Shown: piece by piece, positions 8,022 to 16,097 of the stretch
How the letters are laid out: each line of letters starts with the position of its first letter
Position numbering within the stretch: the stretch's first letter is position 1
DNA from: UBA3006 sp031401235
Lineage (GTDB): Bacteria > Actinomycetota > Acidimicrobiia > Acidimicrobiales > Ilumatobacteraceae
Direction: 5' to 3'
NCBI GenBank assembly: GCA_031401235.1
Contig: JANNRJ010000031.1
Coordinates: 12,719 to 76,718, forward strand
DNA: 64,000 nucleotides
Made by a program: the position numbers and the translations under genes
Notes under the pieces: model-generated
What the model saw: the letters and a program-made list of their open reading frames with translations, nothing else
Databases searched by the model: none
What the model was told of the DNA's origin: nothing

Positions 8022-8690
8022 CTAGCCGATGAGAAGTCGCTTAACAGCCTCTTCGGCGTCTTCAGTGATGAGCGCCATAACTTCATCGCCGGCCCGCAAA
8101 ACAGTGTCTCGATTCGGCACCATCACCCGCTCGTTGCGAACAATAGCGACAACCGATGCACTGCGCGGAAATGATAAGTCGACAAGAGCCTTATCCACTG
8201 CCGGCGAAGTTGGTGCGAGCGTAACTTCAATGAGCTCGGCTTTACCCCCTTTGAGTTGCATCAGGCGAACCAAACTGCCAACATCAACTGCCTCCTGGAC
8301 CAAACTTGTGATGAGGTGCGGAGTTGACACAGAAACATCAACACCCCACATCTCATTGAACATCCAATAATTTTTTGGATTGTTGACACGGGCAATGATG
8401 CGGGGAACACCAAACTCCTGCTTGGCGAGCAGCGAAATCACCAAATTGTCTTCGTCGTCGCCTGTTACAGCGGCCACAACATCCGCATCGAGGACGCCAG
8501 CGTCCGAAAGCACGGCAACATCACATGCATCTCCCAAAAGCCATCGGATGAGGGAAGAATTTGTGGTCGAAGCGTATTCACGAGAAACCACCCGATCATT
8601 TTCAATGATCGTGATGTCGTGGCCAGCTGCACCAAGTTGTTCGGCAGTGAATCGACCAACACTTCCGCCACCCGCGATAACAACTTTCAT
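8022..8690 (-). CDS. TrkA family potassium uptake protein (CeoC-like)
   Basis: This 222-residue protein has a TrkA-N Rossmann domain starting with KVVIAGGGSVG and an acidic END at the end of strand 2, followed by a TrkA-C domain (about 140-222). Such cytosolic subunits bind NAD(H) or nucleotides and gate Trk/Ktr-type potassium channels. It begins two bases after the stop of the second trkA gene, so the pair form an operon as ceoB-ceoC do in mycobacteria. No channel subunit is encoded in the pair; the APC-type permease at 9.5-11.3 kb is the nearest membrane protein. Confidence 0.88.
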   Translation of the reverse strand: MKVVIAGGGSVGRFTAEQLGAAGHDITIIENDRVVSREYASTTNSSLIRWLLGDACDVAVLSDAGVLDADVVAAVTGDDEDNLVISLLAKQEFGVPRIIARVNNPKNYWMFNEMWGVDVSVSTPHLITSLVQEAVDVGSLVRLMQLKGGKAELIEVTLAPTSPAVDKALVDLSFPRSASVVAIVRNERVMVPNRDTVLRAGDEVMALITEDAEEAVKRLLIG

Positions 8691-8692
8691 GA

Positions 8693-9361
8693 TTAGTGGC
8701 CCTTTCCAACGATGTTGCCAGCGATGAGTTGAGCATCAAAATCTGCCAGCCTGCTGAGTTCAACAGAAACGTAGGCGACATCCCCTTGTTGCACAATCGT
8801 GTCGGCACTTGGAATTAAGGCAGTTCCCAATCGACGAAGAGCAACAACTCGCGCAAAGTCAATATCGATCGATAACAGGCGTTTGCCAACAAAGGAGGCC
8901 GGCATATCGCGTTCGACGACAACCACTTTCGCACTCGGGTCTGTCCATTCAACAGCAGGAGCGTCGGGAAGAATTCGGCGCAAGATTCGTTCAGATGTCC
9001 ATTTCACAGTCGCAACTGTGGCAATTCCGACTCGCTCGTAGATGGCGGCGCGCTTTGGGTCATAAATTCGAGCCACAACGCGCTCAATGCTGAATTTCTC
9101 GCGAGCAACACGGGCCACCAAGATATTCGAGTTGTCGCCATTCGTAACGGCTGCTAACGCATCGGCGCGCTCAATTCCAGCCGAAATCAATGTGTCGTGA
9201 TCAAATCCGATTCCAGTGATTTTTTGACCCGTAAAGTCGTCACCCAGTCGCACAAATGCTTCTGGTTTGCGATCGATGACAGCCACCGTGTGACCGGCAG
9301 CAACGAGTTCGCGCGCCAACGACGAGCCCACTCGCCCACAGCCGACAATCACAACGTGCAC
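8693..9361 (-). CDS. TrkA family potassium uptake protein (CeoB-like)
   Basis: The protein has 222 residues when started at GTG 9361, giving MHVVIVGCGRVGSS at the start of the TrkA-N Rossmann domain. GAGGAG lies six bases upstream, which favours this start over the in-frame codon at 9394. The domain order is TrkA-N then TrkA-C, as in its neighbour. It is the first gene of the minus-strand pair and is divergent from the APC permease. It most likely pairs with the downstream TrkA as a nucleotide-sensing regulator of potassium uptake. Confidence 0.88.
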   Translation of the reverse strand: MHVVIVGCGRVGSSLARELVAAGHTVAVIDRKPEAFVRLGDDFTGQKITGIGFDHDTLISAGIERADALAAVTNGDNSNILVARVAREKFSIERVVARIYDPKRAAIYERVGIATVATVKWTSERILRRILPDAPAVEWTDPSAKVVVVERDMPASFVGKRLLSIDIDFARVVALRRLGTALIPSADTIVQQGDVAYVSVELSRLADFDAQLIAGNIVGKGH

Positions 9362-9485
9362 GTCAATCTCCTCAATTCGAACTAGCAATCGCAATTTTAT
9401 TCAAAACGACCCTGAGATCGCAGTGCCTAAGCGTAGGCGAATTGTTCGCCAACGAAGGCTGTCGTGTGCGAGGATTACTTACCGG

Positions 9486-11348
9486 ATGGCTCAGTCAACT
9501 AACCCCCTTAAACGGTTCTTCATCGGCAAACCGATTGCCACCACAGAAGATGCCCACCACCGGCTCTCCAAGAAAGTCGCGTTGCCTGTCTTTGCCAGCG
9601 ATGCAATCTCGTCCACAGCCTATGCCTCCGAAGAAATTCTGATTGTATTTTTGTCGCTGGCCGGAGTCGGAGTCGCCGCGTACAGCAAACTCGTTCCAAT
9701 TTCGTTGCTTGTCGTGCTTCTACTTGCAATCGTGGTAAGTAGCTATCGACAGACAATTTACGCCTATCCAACCGGCGGTGGCTCGTACATCGTGTCGCGC
9801 GAAAATCTCGGAAAGTACCCATCGCTCGTGGCGGGCGCCTCCATGTTAATTGACTACATCTTGACGGTGGCAGTGTCTATAGCCGCCGGTGTTGCGGCAA
9901 TAATTTCAGCGTTCAACTCACTTGCCCCCTACCGAGTTGAACTGTGCATTGGATTCATTGTGTTACTAACGATTGCCAATCTACGTGGACTCAAAGAGTC
10001 TGGTGCTCTCTTTGCGCCTCCGACGTACCTATACATCATTTGTTTATTTGCACTTATCGGAATAGGGCTTTTCAAGGTTTTTTTTGGCGATCTGGGACCA
10101 ATTGCTCATGACAGCGAAGCCGCCCAAGAACTTCTAGGCGGCAATAACTCAGTCACGCTGTTCTTCTTTCTCAAGGCGTTTTCCTCGGGCGCAGTTGCGC
10201 TTACCGGCATCGAAGCAGTGTCCGATGGTGTTCCTGCGTTTAAGAAACCAGAACCTCGTAATGCGGCCGTCACTCTCTTGTGGATGGGTGCGATTCTCGG
10301 CAGTAGTTTTTTTGGTTTAAGTGTTTTGGCTCAACATTTGCAACCACTTAAAGATGAAGAGGGAATTATCAAAGACACCGTGCTTGCTCAGATGGCTGAG
10401 CAAGTATATGGCGGCAGAAACGTCTTTTTTTATATCACTCAGTTTGCAACATTTGGAATCTTGATTTTGGCGGCCAACACCGGTTACGCCGATTTCCCAA
10501 GACTCTCGTCATTTATAGCTCGAGACAGATTTCTTCCCCGACAGTTCATGAATCGTGGTGATCGATTGGTGTTTTCAAATGGGGTGATCTTCCTCGGATT
10601 CATGGCTTCGCTACTTGTCTTTGTCTTTGGTGGACTGGTCAACGCATTGATTCCGCTTTATGCGGTTGGAGTATTTACCGGATTCACACTGAGTCAATCT
10701 GGCATGTTTGTTCGCCACCGCAAACTAAAAGAACCGGGTTGGGCGGTCCGAGCATTCTTTTCGCTCCTTGGTGCGGTTACCACCGCCTTTGTTGCCGGAA
10801 TAGTTGTATTCGTCAAATTTTCTGATGGTGCGTGGATCCCGGCCGTTCTTATACCAATTCTTGTTCTGTGTTTTACTTCGATCAATCGTCATTACAAACG
10901 AGTTCGATCTTTCCTGAAGACTGATACAAATTACACGGTCCCATTTCACACTCACTTCGTTATTGTGCTCGTGGAATCGGTAAATCAAGGAGTGTTGCAG
11001 GCACTCAAGTACGCGCAAAGCCTGCGACCCGATCGACTTATGGCGCTCTCGGTTGTCCAAACTCCTGAAGACGGTGTGAAACTCATGGAACAGTGGGCCG
11101 AGTACAAACTTGATGTTGAACTTGACATGGTGACATCGGAGTTTCGCGACTTGACCGAACCCATTTTGAGGAGAATTAATGAACTCGACAACGAGGACAA
11201 CGACGATCTCATCACGGTGGTAATACCTGAATTTGTGACGAGCATTCGCTCACAGTGGTTGCACAATCAATCGGCTCTCTCAATTAAAGCTCGTCTGTTA
11301 TACAGACCAAATACGGTGGTGACTTCAGTACCAATAGTCATCAAGTAG
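9486..11348 (+). CDS. APC family permease with C-terminal cytosolic domain
   Basis: This protein of about 620 residues has a conserved N-terminal DAISSTAYASEEIL segment, about twelve membrane segments (about 35-475), and a soluble C-terminal domain of roughly 130 residues. It belongs to the amino acid-polyamine-organocation superfamily; this subgroup is common in actinobacteria next to trkA genes. The genomic pairing with two TrkA proteins suggests a role in potassium or ion-coupled transport, but the substrate is not certain. I use ATG 9486; an in-frame GTG at 9423 would add 21 basic residues. The stop lies in an 11-bp tandem repeat. Confidence 0.85.
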   Translation: MAQSTNPLKRFFIGKPIATTEDAHHRLSKKVALPVFASDAISSTAYASEEILIVFLSLAGVGVAAYSKLVPISLLVVLLLAIVVSSYRQTIYAYPTGGGSYIVSRENLGKYPSLVAGASMLIDYILTVAVSIAAGVAAIISAFNSLAPYRVELCIGFIVLLTIANLRGLKESGALFAPPTYLYIICLFALIGIGLFKVFFGDLGPIAHDSEAAQELLGGNNSVTLFFFLKAFSSGAVALTGIEAVSDGVPAFKKPEPRNAAVTLLWMGAILGSSFFGLSVLAQHLQPLKDEEGIIKDTVLAQMAEQVYGGRNVFFYITQFATFGILILAANTGYADFPRLSSFIARDRFLPRQFMNRGDRLVFSNGVIFLGFMASLLVFVFGGLVNALIPLYAVGVFTGFTLSQSGMFVRHRKLKEPGWAVRAFFSLLGAVTTAFVAGIVVFVKFSDGAWIPAVLIPILVLCFTSINRHYKRVRSFLKTDTNYTVPFHTHFVIVLVESVNQGVLQALKYAQSLRPDRLMALSVVQTPEDGVKLMEQWAEYKLDVELDMVTSEFRDLTEPILRRINELDNEDNDDLITVVIPEFVTSIRSQWLHNQSALSIKARLLYRPNTVVTSVPIVIK

Positions 11349-11367
11349 TCATCAAGTAGTCATCAAA
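11335..11367. repeat. 11-bp tandem repeat over the permease stop codon
   Basis: Three head-to-tail copies of TAGTCATCAAG (the last ending in A) run from 11335 to 11367. The second copy supplies the TAG stop of the permease. Because the unit is 11 bases, each copy shifts frame, so a gain or loss of a copy would leave the protein intact but change the 3' end. Confidence 0.85.
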
Positions 11368-11376
11368 TCGTCCTCG

Positions 11377-11382
11377 TAGCCT
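11377..11382 (+). promoter_or_regulatory. Candidate leaderless -10 (TAGCCT)
   Basis: TAGCCT ends seven bases before the ATG at 11390. No ribosome-binding site is visible. It fits the TAnnnT pattern seen before many first genes in this window. Confidence 0.35.
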
Positions 11383-11389
11383 GAGTTGT

Positions 11390-12283
11390 ATGAATATTTT
11401 GATATCGGGTGCTAGTGGCCTTATCGGAACGGAACTCAGCGCACATCTTGAACGCTTAGGTCATCGAGTAACTCGACTAGTGCGTCGACTCGCCGGCACC
11501 AACGAAGTTCTATGGAACCCGGCACAAGATCAACTGGACCCGGCCGCCATCGAAGGGGTCGACGCCGTCATTCATCTTTCGGGTGCAAGTATCGGCGACA
11601 AACGCTGGACCAACTCATACAAAAAGGAAATTCTAGAAAGTCGTACTTTGTCGACCAATCTGCTTGCTCGGACTATCGCCTCATTGAACAAAAAGCCTGA
11701 GGTATTTCTTTCGGGATCGGCAATTGGGATTTATGGTGCCCGTGACGATATGACGCTGGATGAAGCCAGCACACTTGGCGACTCGTTTCTTGCCGATGTC
11801 TGCAAGCAGTGGGAATCTGCAGCAACCCCGGCCACACAAGCTGGCATCCGCACCGTATTTTTGCGCACGGGAATCGTGCTCACCACCAAAGGTGGCGCAC
11901 TCAAGAAACAACTTCCGCTGTTCAAAATTGGCCTCGGCGGCAAATTTGCTGGCGGAAAGCAATGGCAAAGTTGGATCACGCTGGATGACGAAGTGCGCGC
12001 CATTGAGTTTCTGCTCCTGGCGCAAATTTCAGGTGCGGTTAATTTGACGGCACCAAATCCAGTCACCAATTCTGAATTCACTTCAACGCTCGCGCGTGTG
12101 TTGCATCGACCCGCACTGTTGCCCATCCCCTCATTTGGTCCCAAATTGCTACTTGGAGGCGAACTGGCTGAATCGTTGCTGTTCACCGGACAACGGGTGA
12201 TTCCATCGATACTCATTGCTAATGGGTTTACTTTCTCCCATGATCACCTAGAAGAGGCGTTGCGTTCGCTACTCAACAAATGA
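11390..12283 (+). CDS. TIGR01777 family NAD(P)-binding epimerase-like protein
   Basis: This 297-residue protein begins with the dinucleotide motif ISGASGLIGTEL, followed by VIHLSGASIGDKRW, SGSAIGIYG and LRTGIVLTTKGGALK. These are hallmarks of the YfcH/SulA branch of atypical SDRs. A C-terminal DUF1731-like tail (about 245-297) is present. The substrate is unknown for the family. It stands alone after the permease and is followed by an SRPBCC gene. Length is normal. Confidence 0.88.
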   Translation: MNILISGASGLIGTELSAHLERLGHRVTRLVRRLAGTNEVLWNPAQDQLDPAAIEGVDAVIHLSGASIGDKRWTNSYKKEILESRTLSTNLLARTIASLNKKPEVFLSGSAIGIYGARDDMTLDEASTLGDSFLADVCKQWESAATPATQAGIRTVFLRTGIVLTTKGGALKKQLPLFKIGLGGKFAGGKQWQSWITLDDEVRAIEFLLLAQISGAVNLTAPNPVTNSEFTSTLARVLHRPALLPIPSFGPKLLLGGELAESLLFTGQRVIPSILIANGFTFSHDHLEEALRSLLNK

Positions 12284-12304
12284 ACCGTTTTAGGTTCACT
12301 ACTC

Positions 12305-12310
12305 TAGATT
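12305..12310 (+). promoter_or_regulatory. Candidate leaderless -10 (TAGATT)
   Basis: TAGATT ends six bases before the ATG at 12317. It fits the recurrent TAnnnT pattern and would drive the SRPBCC-argJ pair. Confidence 0.35.
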
Positions 12311-12316
12311 TGTGGA

Positions 12317-12760
12317 ATGACCAAAAAAGAGATTGTTAGCGTAGACCGAGTCGTTCACGCCACGCCCGAGGAAATTTTTAACTTGGTCGCAGATCCGCGA
12401 CAGCATCCTGTGATTGATGGGTCGGGTTCGGTTCGTAATACACAAGGATCCGTGCCGAATCGACTTAGTCTCGGTGCAAAATTTGGAATGGATATGAAAC
12501 TTGGTGTCCCGTACAAGATCACCAATGAAGTGATTGAGTTCGATGAAGGCAAACGGATTGCCTGGCGCCACTTCGGCGGGCATGTTTGGCGCTACATCCT
12601 TGAACCAGTGGAAGGCGGTACCAAGGTGACCGAACAGTTTGATTACGCTAATTCTCGTTCAAAGCTCTTTCTAAAAATAATCGGAGCAGTTCCAAAGAAT
12701 GAAAAGGCAATGCACAAAACGCTTGAGAATCTGGAAAAGCACTTTTCTTCGAAGCAATGA
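12317..12760 (+). CDS. SRPBCC family protein (polyketide cyclase/dehydrase-like)
   Basis: This 147-residue START-like protein has the typical opening VDRVVHATPEEIFNLVADPRQHPVIDG and a later GTKVTEQFDY strand. Members bind small hydrophobic ligands in a helix-grip fold. The substrate cannot be predicted. The stop overlaps the argJ start (ATGA), which implies coupled translation, though no link to arginine synthesis is known. Confidence 0.82.
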   Translation: MTKKEIVSVDRVVHATPEEIFNLVADPRQHPVIDGSGSVRNTQGSVPNRLSLGAKFGMDMKLGVPYKITNEVIEFDEGKRIAWRHFGGHVWRYILEPVEGGTKVTEQFDYANSRSKLFLKIIGAVPKNEKAMHKTLENLEKHFSSKQ

Positions 12761-13917
12761 GCATTGACCTGCCCCGTGGTTTTCATGAATACGTGATCAA
12801 TGTCGGTATCAAGGACGACACCAATGACTTCACTCTGGTAGTTGCCGACTCGGTGTGTGCAGCCGCGGGAGTGTTTACCCAAAGTCGATTCGCCGGCCCA
12901 AGCGTGATAGTAAGTCGCGAAAGTGTTGCCAATCATTTGGCGCGCGCAGTGGTGGTAATTTCTAAAAATGCCAACGTTGCCACGGGCGATGTCGGAATGG
13001 AAAACGCTCGAGAAGTAGTGACACGAGTTGCCCAAGTGTTGTCGTGCAACGCCAGCGACATTCTCATTGCCTCCACAGGAGTAATCGGGCGCCACTATCC
13101 GATGGAAAAAATACGTGTCGGCCTCAACGCATTGCCAAGTTCACCGACGGGAACTTCGGCCGATGAAGTGGCACGAGGAATTATGACCACCGATACAGTG
13201 CCTAAAGTTGCCCAATCCACGGTGGCTATGTCAACAGCTCGTGTGGTTGGTGTTGCCAAGGGCGTCGGAATGATTGAACCGAACATGGCGACACTAATCA
13301 CGCTTATTTTTACGGATGCCGAAGTTCCCCCACCGGATCTTGACCGCATTTTTCGTCGAGTCGTCGATCGAACGTTTAATTGCGTCTCGGTGGATACCGA
13401 TACTTCAACTAGCGACACTGCGATCATCTTCGCCAGCGGGAAATCCGGAGTAGTCGAACTTGATGCATTTGAGCAAGCGCTGGAAGAGGTTGCCCTGTCA
13501 CTGACGAAACAAGTGGCGCGAGATGGCGAAGGTGCAGAAAAACTCATTGAAGTAAATGTCGATAACGCCCGTGATGAAGAGCAGGCTAAAACTGTCGCGA
13601 AATCGATCGTCAATTCGCCATTAGTGAAAACCGCCGTGCATGGAGCAGATCCCAATTGGGGACGCGTGGCAATGGCAATTGGTAAATGCAGCCAATATCT
13701 AGATATCGATCAGAATGCTGTTGTGATTCGCTTTGGTAATCAAGAGGTGTATCCCACTCAAGTGGATGATGTCGGATTAGCCGCACTAGGCACTTACATG
13801 CTCGGAACCGACATTTACATCAGCGTTTCGCTGAATACTGGCACTGCATCGGCAACCGTGTGGGGCTGTGACCTCACCGCTGGTTACATCCGTATCAATG
13901 CTGATTACACAACTTGA
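12757..13917 (+). CDS. argJ: Glutamate N-acetyltransferase / amino-acid acetyltransferase
   Basis: This 386-residue ArgJ carries the self-cleavage site at T179 in NMATL, inside the conserved GVGMIEPNMATL motif, and a C-terminal GADPNWGR motif. It transfers the acetyl group from N-acetylornithine to glutamate, recycling acetyl in arginine synthesis. The bifunctional status (also using acetyl-CoA) cannot be settled from sequence. No other arg gene is adjacent; its partner is the SRPBCC gene. The stop abuts the stop of the convergent HDOD gene. Confidence 0.92.
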   Translation: MSIDLPRGFHEYVINVGIKDDTNDFTLVVADSVCAAAGVFTQSRFAGPSVIVSRESVANHLARAVVVISKNANVATGDVGMENAREVVTRVAQVLSCNASDILIASTGVIGRHYPMEKIRVGLNALPSSPTGTSADEVARGIMTTDTVPKVAQSTVAMSTARVVGVAKGVGMIEPNMATLITLIFTDAEVPPPDLDRIFRRVVDRTFNCVSVDTDTSTSDTAIIFASGKSGVVELDAFEQALEEVALSLTKQVARDGEGAEKLIEVNVDNARDEEQAKTVAKSIVNSPLVKTAVHGADPNWGRVAMAIGKCSQYLDIDQNAVVIRFGNQEVYPTQVDDVGLAALGTYMLGTDIYISVSLNTGTASATVWGCDLTAGYIRINADYTT

Positions 13918-14823
13918 TTACGACCGTTTTGAAAGCCAATCCAGGATCGGTTCTCGATACGGAAGGACCGATTTGTATCGAGACAGATCGTCTGGAAGTC
14001 GTTCTACGAGGGCTCGCAGTGCTTCGACGTGTTCAACGCCTCGAGTCACGTATTCCGCTAGTGGTTGCTGAAATCCGCGAATTGTAAACAGGACTCCGCC
14101 GGTCTGTGGTAACCGGCGCAAAGTTTCCCGTTCGATTCGAATCCAGAGTTGAGATACGTCATCGACAAGTCGCTTAGCAGGCAGTTCGGGCTGAAAAAGC
14201 GCTGGATGATCTTCGAGTGACCAGTTGGAGCGCCAAAGAGGACGATCTTCAGTGAGTCGATGCAGTGTCGTATCTACGGCGACGCCAATGTGTTCGGCAT
14301 ATTTTGCAACCGGTGCGTGCACCTGGATCATATTCTGGCCCATTTTGTCGGCAAGTTTCCAACGGCTCGGTGAACACACCACGCCGGCGACAAACAGCAA
14401 CTCTTGACCGGCAACGGTGCTTCGCGGTTCAAGTACTAAAAAGTCATCTGCCACCATTAGCGCCGCATCAACTAGGGCATCAATCCCTGAGTGTGTGAGC
14501 GCAACTCCTGCCCACTGGGCAACTAAATCAGCCGCCTCTTGAGCGGCTGATTCACCACCTTTATACAGTGCCACGACTTCGCTGCGGCGATGCTCAATAA
14601 GCCGCCGTTTCATCTCAATAGTCGGTGCGGTTTCGGCGTCAGGTGTCAGCCATTGGGTGAGATCAAGTGAGCGAGTGCCGAGCCGATGACGGAACTCGTC
14701 ATACATGGCGCGTGGCAAAATGTCATCTACGGGTGGCATTGGTGCGAAGTCAGTCATGTCCGCAACTGGCAATTCGTCGTATGGAGTAAATGGATGTTGA
14801 TGTTGAACGTGGGTCATTGCCAC
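13918..14823 (-). CDS. DUF3445 / heme-dependent oxidative N-demethylase-like protein
   Basis: This 301-residue protein has the family landmarks: the N-terminal PF/PYDELPVADMTDFAPMPPVDD region, VCSPSRWKLADKMGQNM, IHAPV-like IQVHAPVAKY, and RRLPQTGGVLFTIRGFQQPL near the C-terminus. The family (HDOD, DUF3445) includes enzymes that use heme to demethylate amines such as dimethylamine. It is placed just downstream of an SDR gene on the same strand. The substrate here is unknown. Length is typical. Confidence 0.82.
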   Translation of the reverse strand: MAMTHVQHQHPFTPYDELPVADMTDFAPMPPVDDILPRAMYDEFRHRLGTRSLDLTQWLTPDAETAPTIEMKRRLIEHRRSEVVALYKGGESAAQEAADLVAQWAGVALTHSGIDALVDAALMVADDFLVLEPRSTVAGQELLFVAGVVCSPSRWKLADKMGQNMIQVHAPVAKYAEHIGVAVDTTLHRLTEDRPLWRSNWSLEDHPALFQPELPAKRLVDDVSQLWIRIERETLRRLPQTGGVLFTIRGFQQPLAEYVTRGVEHVEALRALVERLPDDLSRYKSVLPYREPILDWLSKRS

Positions 14824-14838
14824 GCTGCGCTTAGTACA

Positions 14839-15627
14839 TCACTTGGGTTGCATGCGAATACCACCATCAACGCGAATCGTCTCGGCGTTCATGTAACTGT
14901 TGGTAATGCATTCGATAACCATCGAAGCGAGTTCTTCCGGATAACCGAGTCGCTGTGGAAACAAGACACCCTTTTGTAAATTTGTCTTGAACTCTTCACT
15001 ACGATCGCCCTCGCCGTAGATCGGTGTATCAATGAGACCAGGTGCCACAGTGTTCACACGTATTCCGATTGCGGCAAGATCGCGGGCAATTGGCAATGTC
15101 ATTCCTACGACACCTCCTTTTGACGCCGAATACGAAGCCTGTCCGATCTGACCGTCGAATGCCGCAACTGAGGCGATGTTGACGATTGCGCCACGCTCGC
15201 CATTGGCAAGTGGCTCACTCAATGACATCGCCGTACCAATTATGCGAATGCAGTCAAATGATCCGATCAAATTGATGGCGATCACCTTTTTGAAAGCGTC
15301 AAGATTTGCGGCCGAATCATACGAACCATCTTTACCAACGGTGCGTTGTGCCCAGCCAATTCCAGCCGAGTTCACAAGTACTCGAACCGGACCCATCGAC
15401 TTTGCCATCTCTGCGGCATTGATGATGTCTTGGGTGTTGGTGACATCAACTTTACAAAAAGCGCCACCGATTTCTTTGGCGAGCTGCTGACCCTTGTCTT
15501 CCTGTAGATCAGCAACTACTACTTTTGCACCTCGTTTCGCCAACAGGCGAGCTGCCGCCGCGCCAATTCCCGAAGCCCCACCCGTGACGATTGCACTTGC
15601 ACCATTGATATCCATAAGTGCAAACAC
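14839..15627 (-). CDS. SDR family oxidoreductase (3-hydroxyacyl-CoA dehydrogenase type 2-like)
   Basis: This 262-residue classical short-chain dehydrogenase has TGGASGIG for NAD binding, NSAGIG, and the catalytic YSASKGG. The sequence DINGASAIVTGGASGIGAA and the insertion around QRTVGKDG resemble bacterial 3-hydroxyacyl-CoA dehydrogenase type 2. The likely role is fatty-acid beta-oxidation or branched-chain degradation. The start is GTG 15627, because TATCTT ends six bases upstream as in other leaderless genes here; ATG 15615 is the alternative. Confidence 0.85.
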   Translation of the reverse strand: MFALMDINGASAIVTGGASGIGAAAARLLAKRGAKVVVADLQEDKGQQLAKEIGGAFCKVDVTNTQDIINAAEMAKSMGPVRVLVNSAGIGWAQRTVGKDGSYDSAANLDAFKKVIAINLIGSFDCIRIIGTAMSLSEPLANGERGAIVNIASVAAFDGQIGQASYSASKGGVVGMTLPIARDLAAIGIRVNTVAPGLIDTPIYGEGDRSEEFKTNLQKGVLFPQRLGYPEELASMVIECITNSYMNAETIRVDGGIRMQPK

Positions 15628-15645
15628 TATTCGAAGATATGGAAA

Positions 15646-16080
15646 TTAGGCGAAGCCAAGCGAAGCCGCCACCGCAAGTGCATCCACCAATTCATTCATT
15701 GGCTCTCCGCTATGAGCCTTGACCCAGGTGAAATGGACATCACCTCGAGCGATGACCAAATCAATAAATGGTTCCCAAAGATCGCGGTTGGCCACAGGTT
15801 TACGCTGCGAATTTTTCCAACCCCTCCTCTGCCAGCCCTTCCACCACTCATCGCGAAAACAGTGCACGACATAGGTGGAATCGGATCTGATCTCAATCGG
15901 ACCAGAAACGGAATCATGGGCGCGTAACGCAAACAGCGCCGCCGAAACTTCCATCCGCTGATTTGTGGTGTGCGACTCGCCACCTGTTCCTGAGGGCACT
16001 CCAGTCGGTGCCGTTGCCCACGCCCAACCGCCTGGGCCAGGATTTCCCGAGCAAGCACCATCGGTATAGATCACTATCAC
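15646..16080 (-). CDS. rnhA: Ribonuclease HI
   Basis: This 144-residue enzyme has the catalytic quartet D7 (YTDGACSGNPGPGG), E44 (RMEVSAAL), D67 (RSDSTYVV) and D133 (ELVDALA), plus H123 in KAHSG. It degrades the RNA strand of RNA-DNA hybrids. The C-terminus is short but complete. It starts with GTG 16080 and is divergent from aceE with only 17 bases between the start codons. The stop lies 18 bases from the SDR start. Confidence 0.92.
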   Translation of the reverse strand: MIVIYTDGACSGNPGPGGWAWATAPTGVPSGTGGESHTTNQRMEVSAALFALRAHDSVSGPIEIRSDSTYVVHCFRDEWWKGWQRRGWKNSQRKPVANRDLWEPFIDLVIARGDVHFTWVKAHSGEPMNELVDALAVAASLGFA

Positions 16081-16097
16081 GACATAGATACTTGCTC

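Noticed and set aside
11731..12216. 161-codon minus-strand ORF inside the TIGR01777 gene
   Set aside because: It is a Ser/Pro-rich antisense shadow of a well-supported gene.
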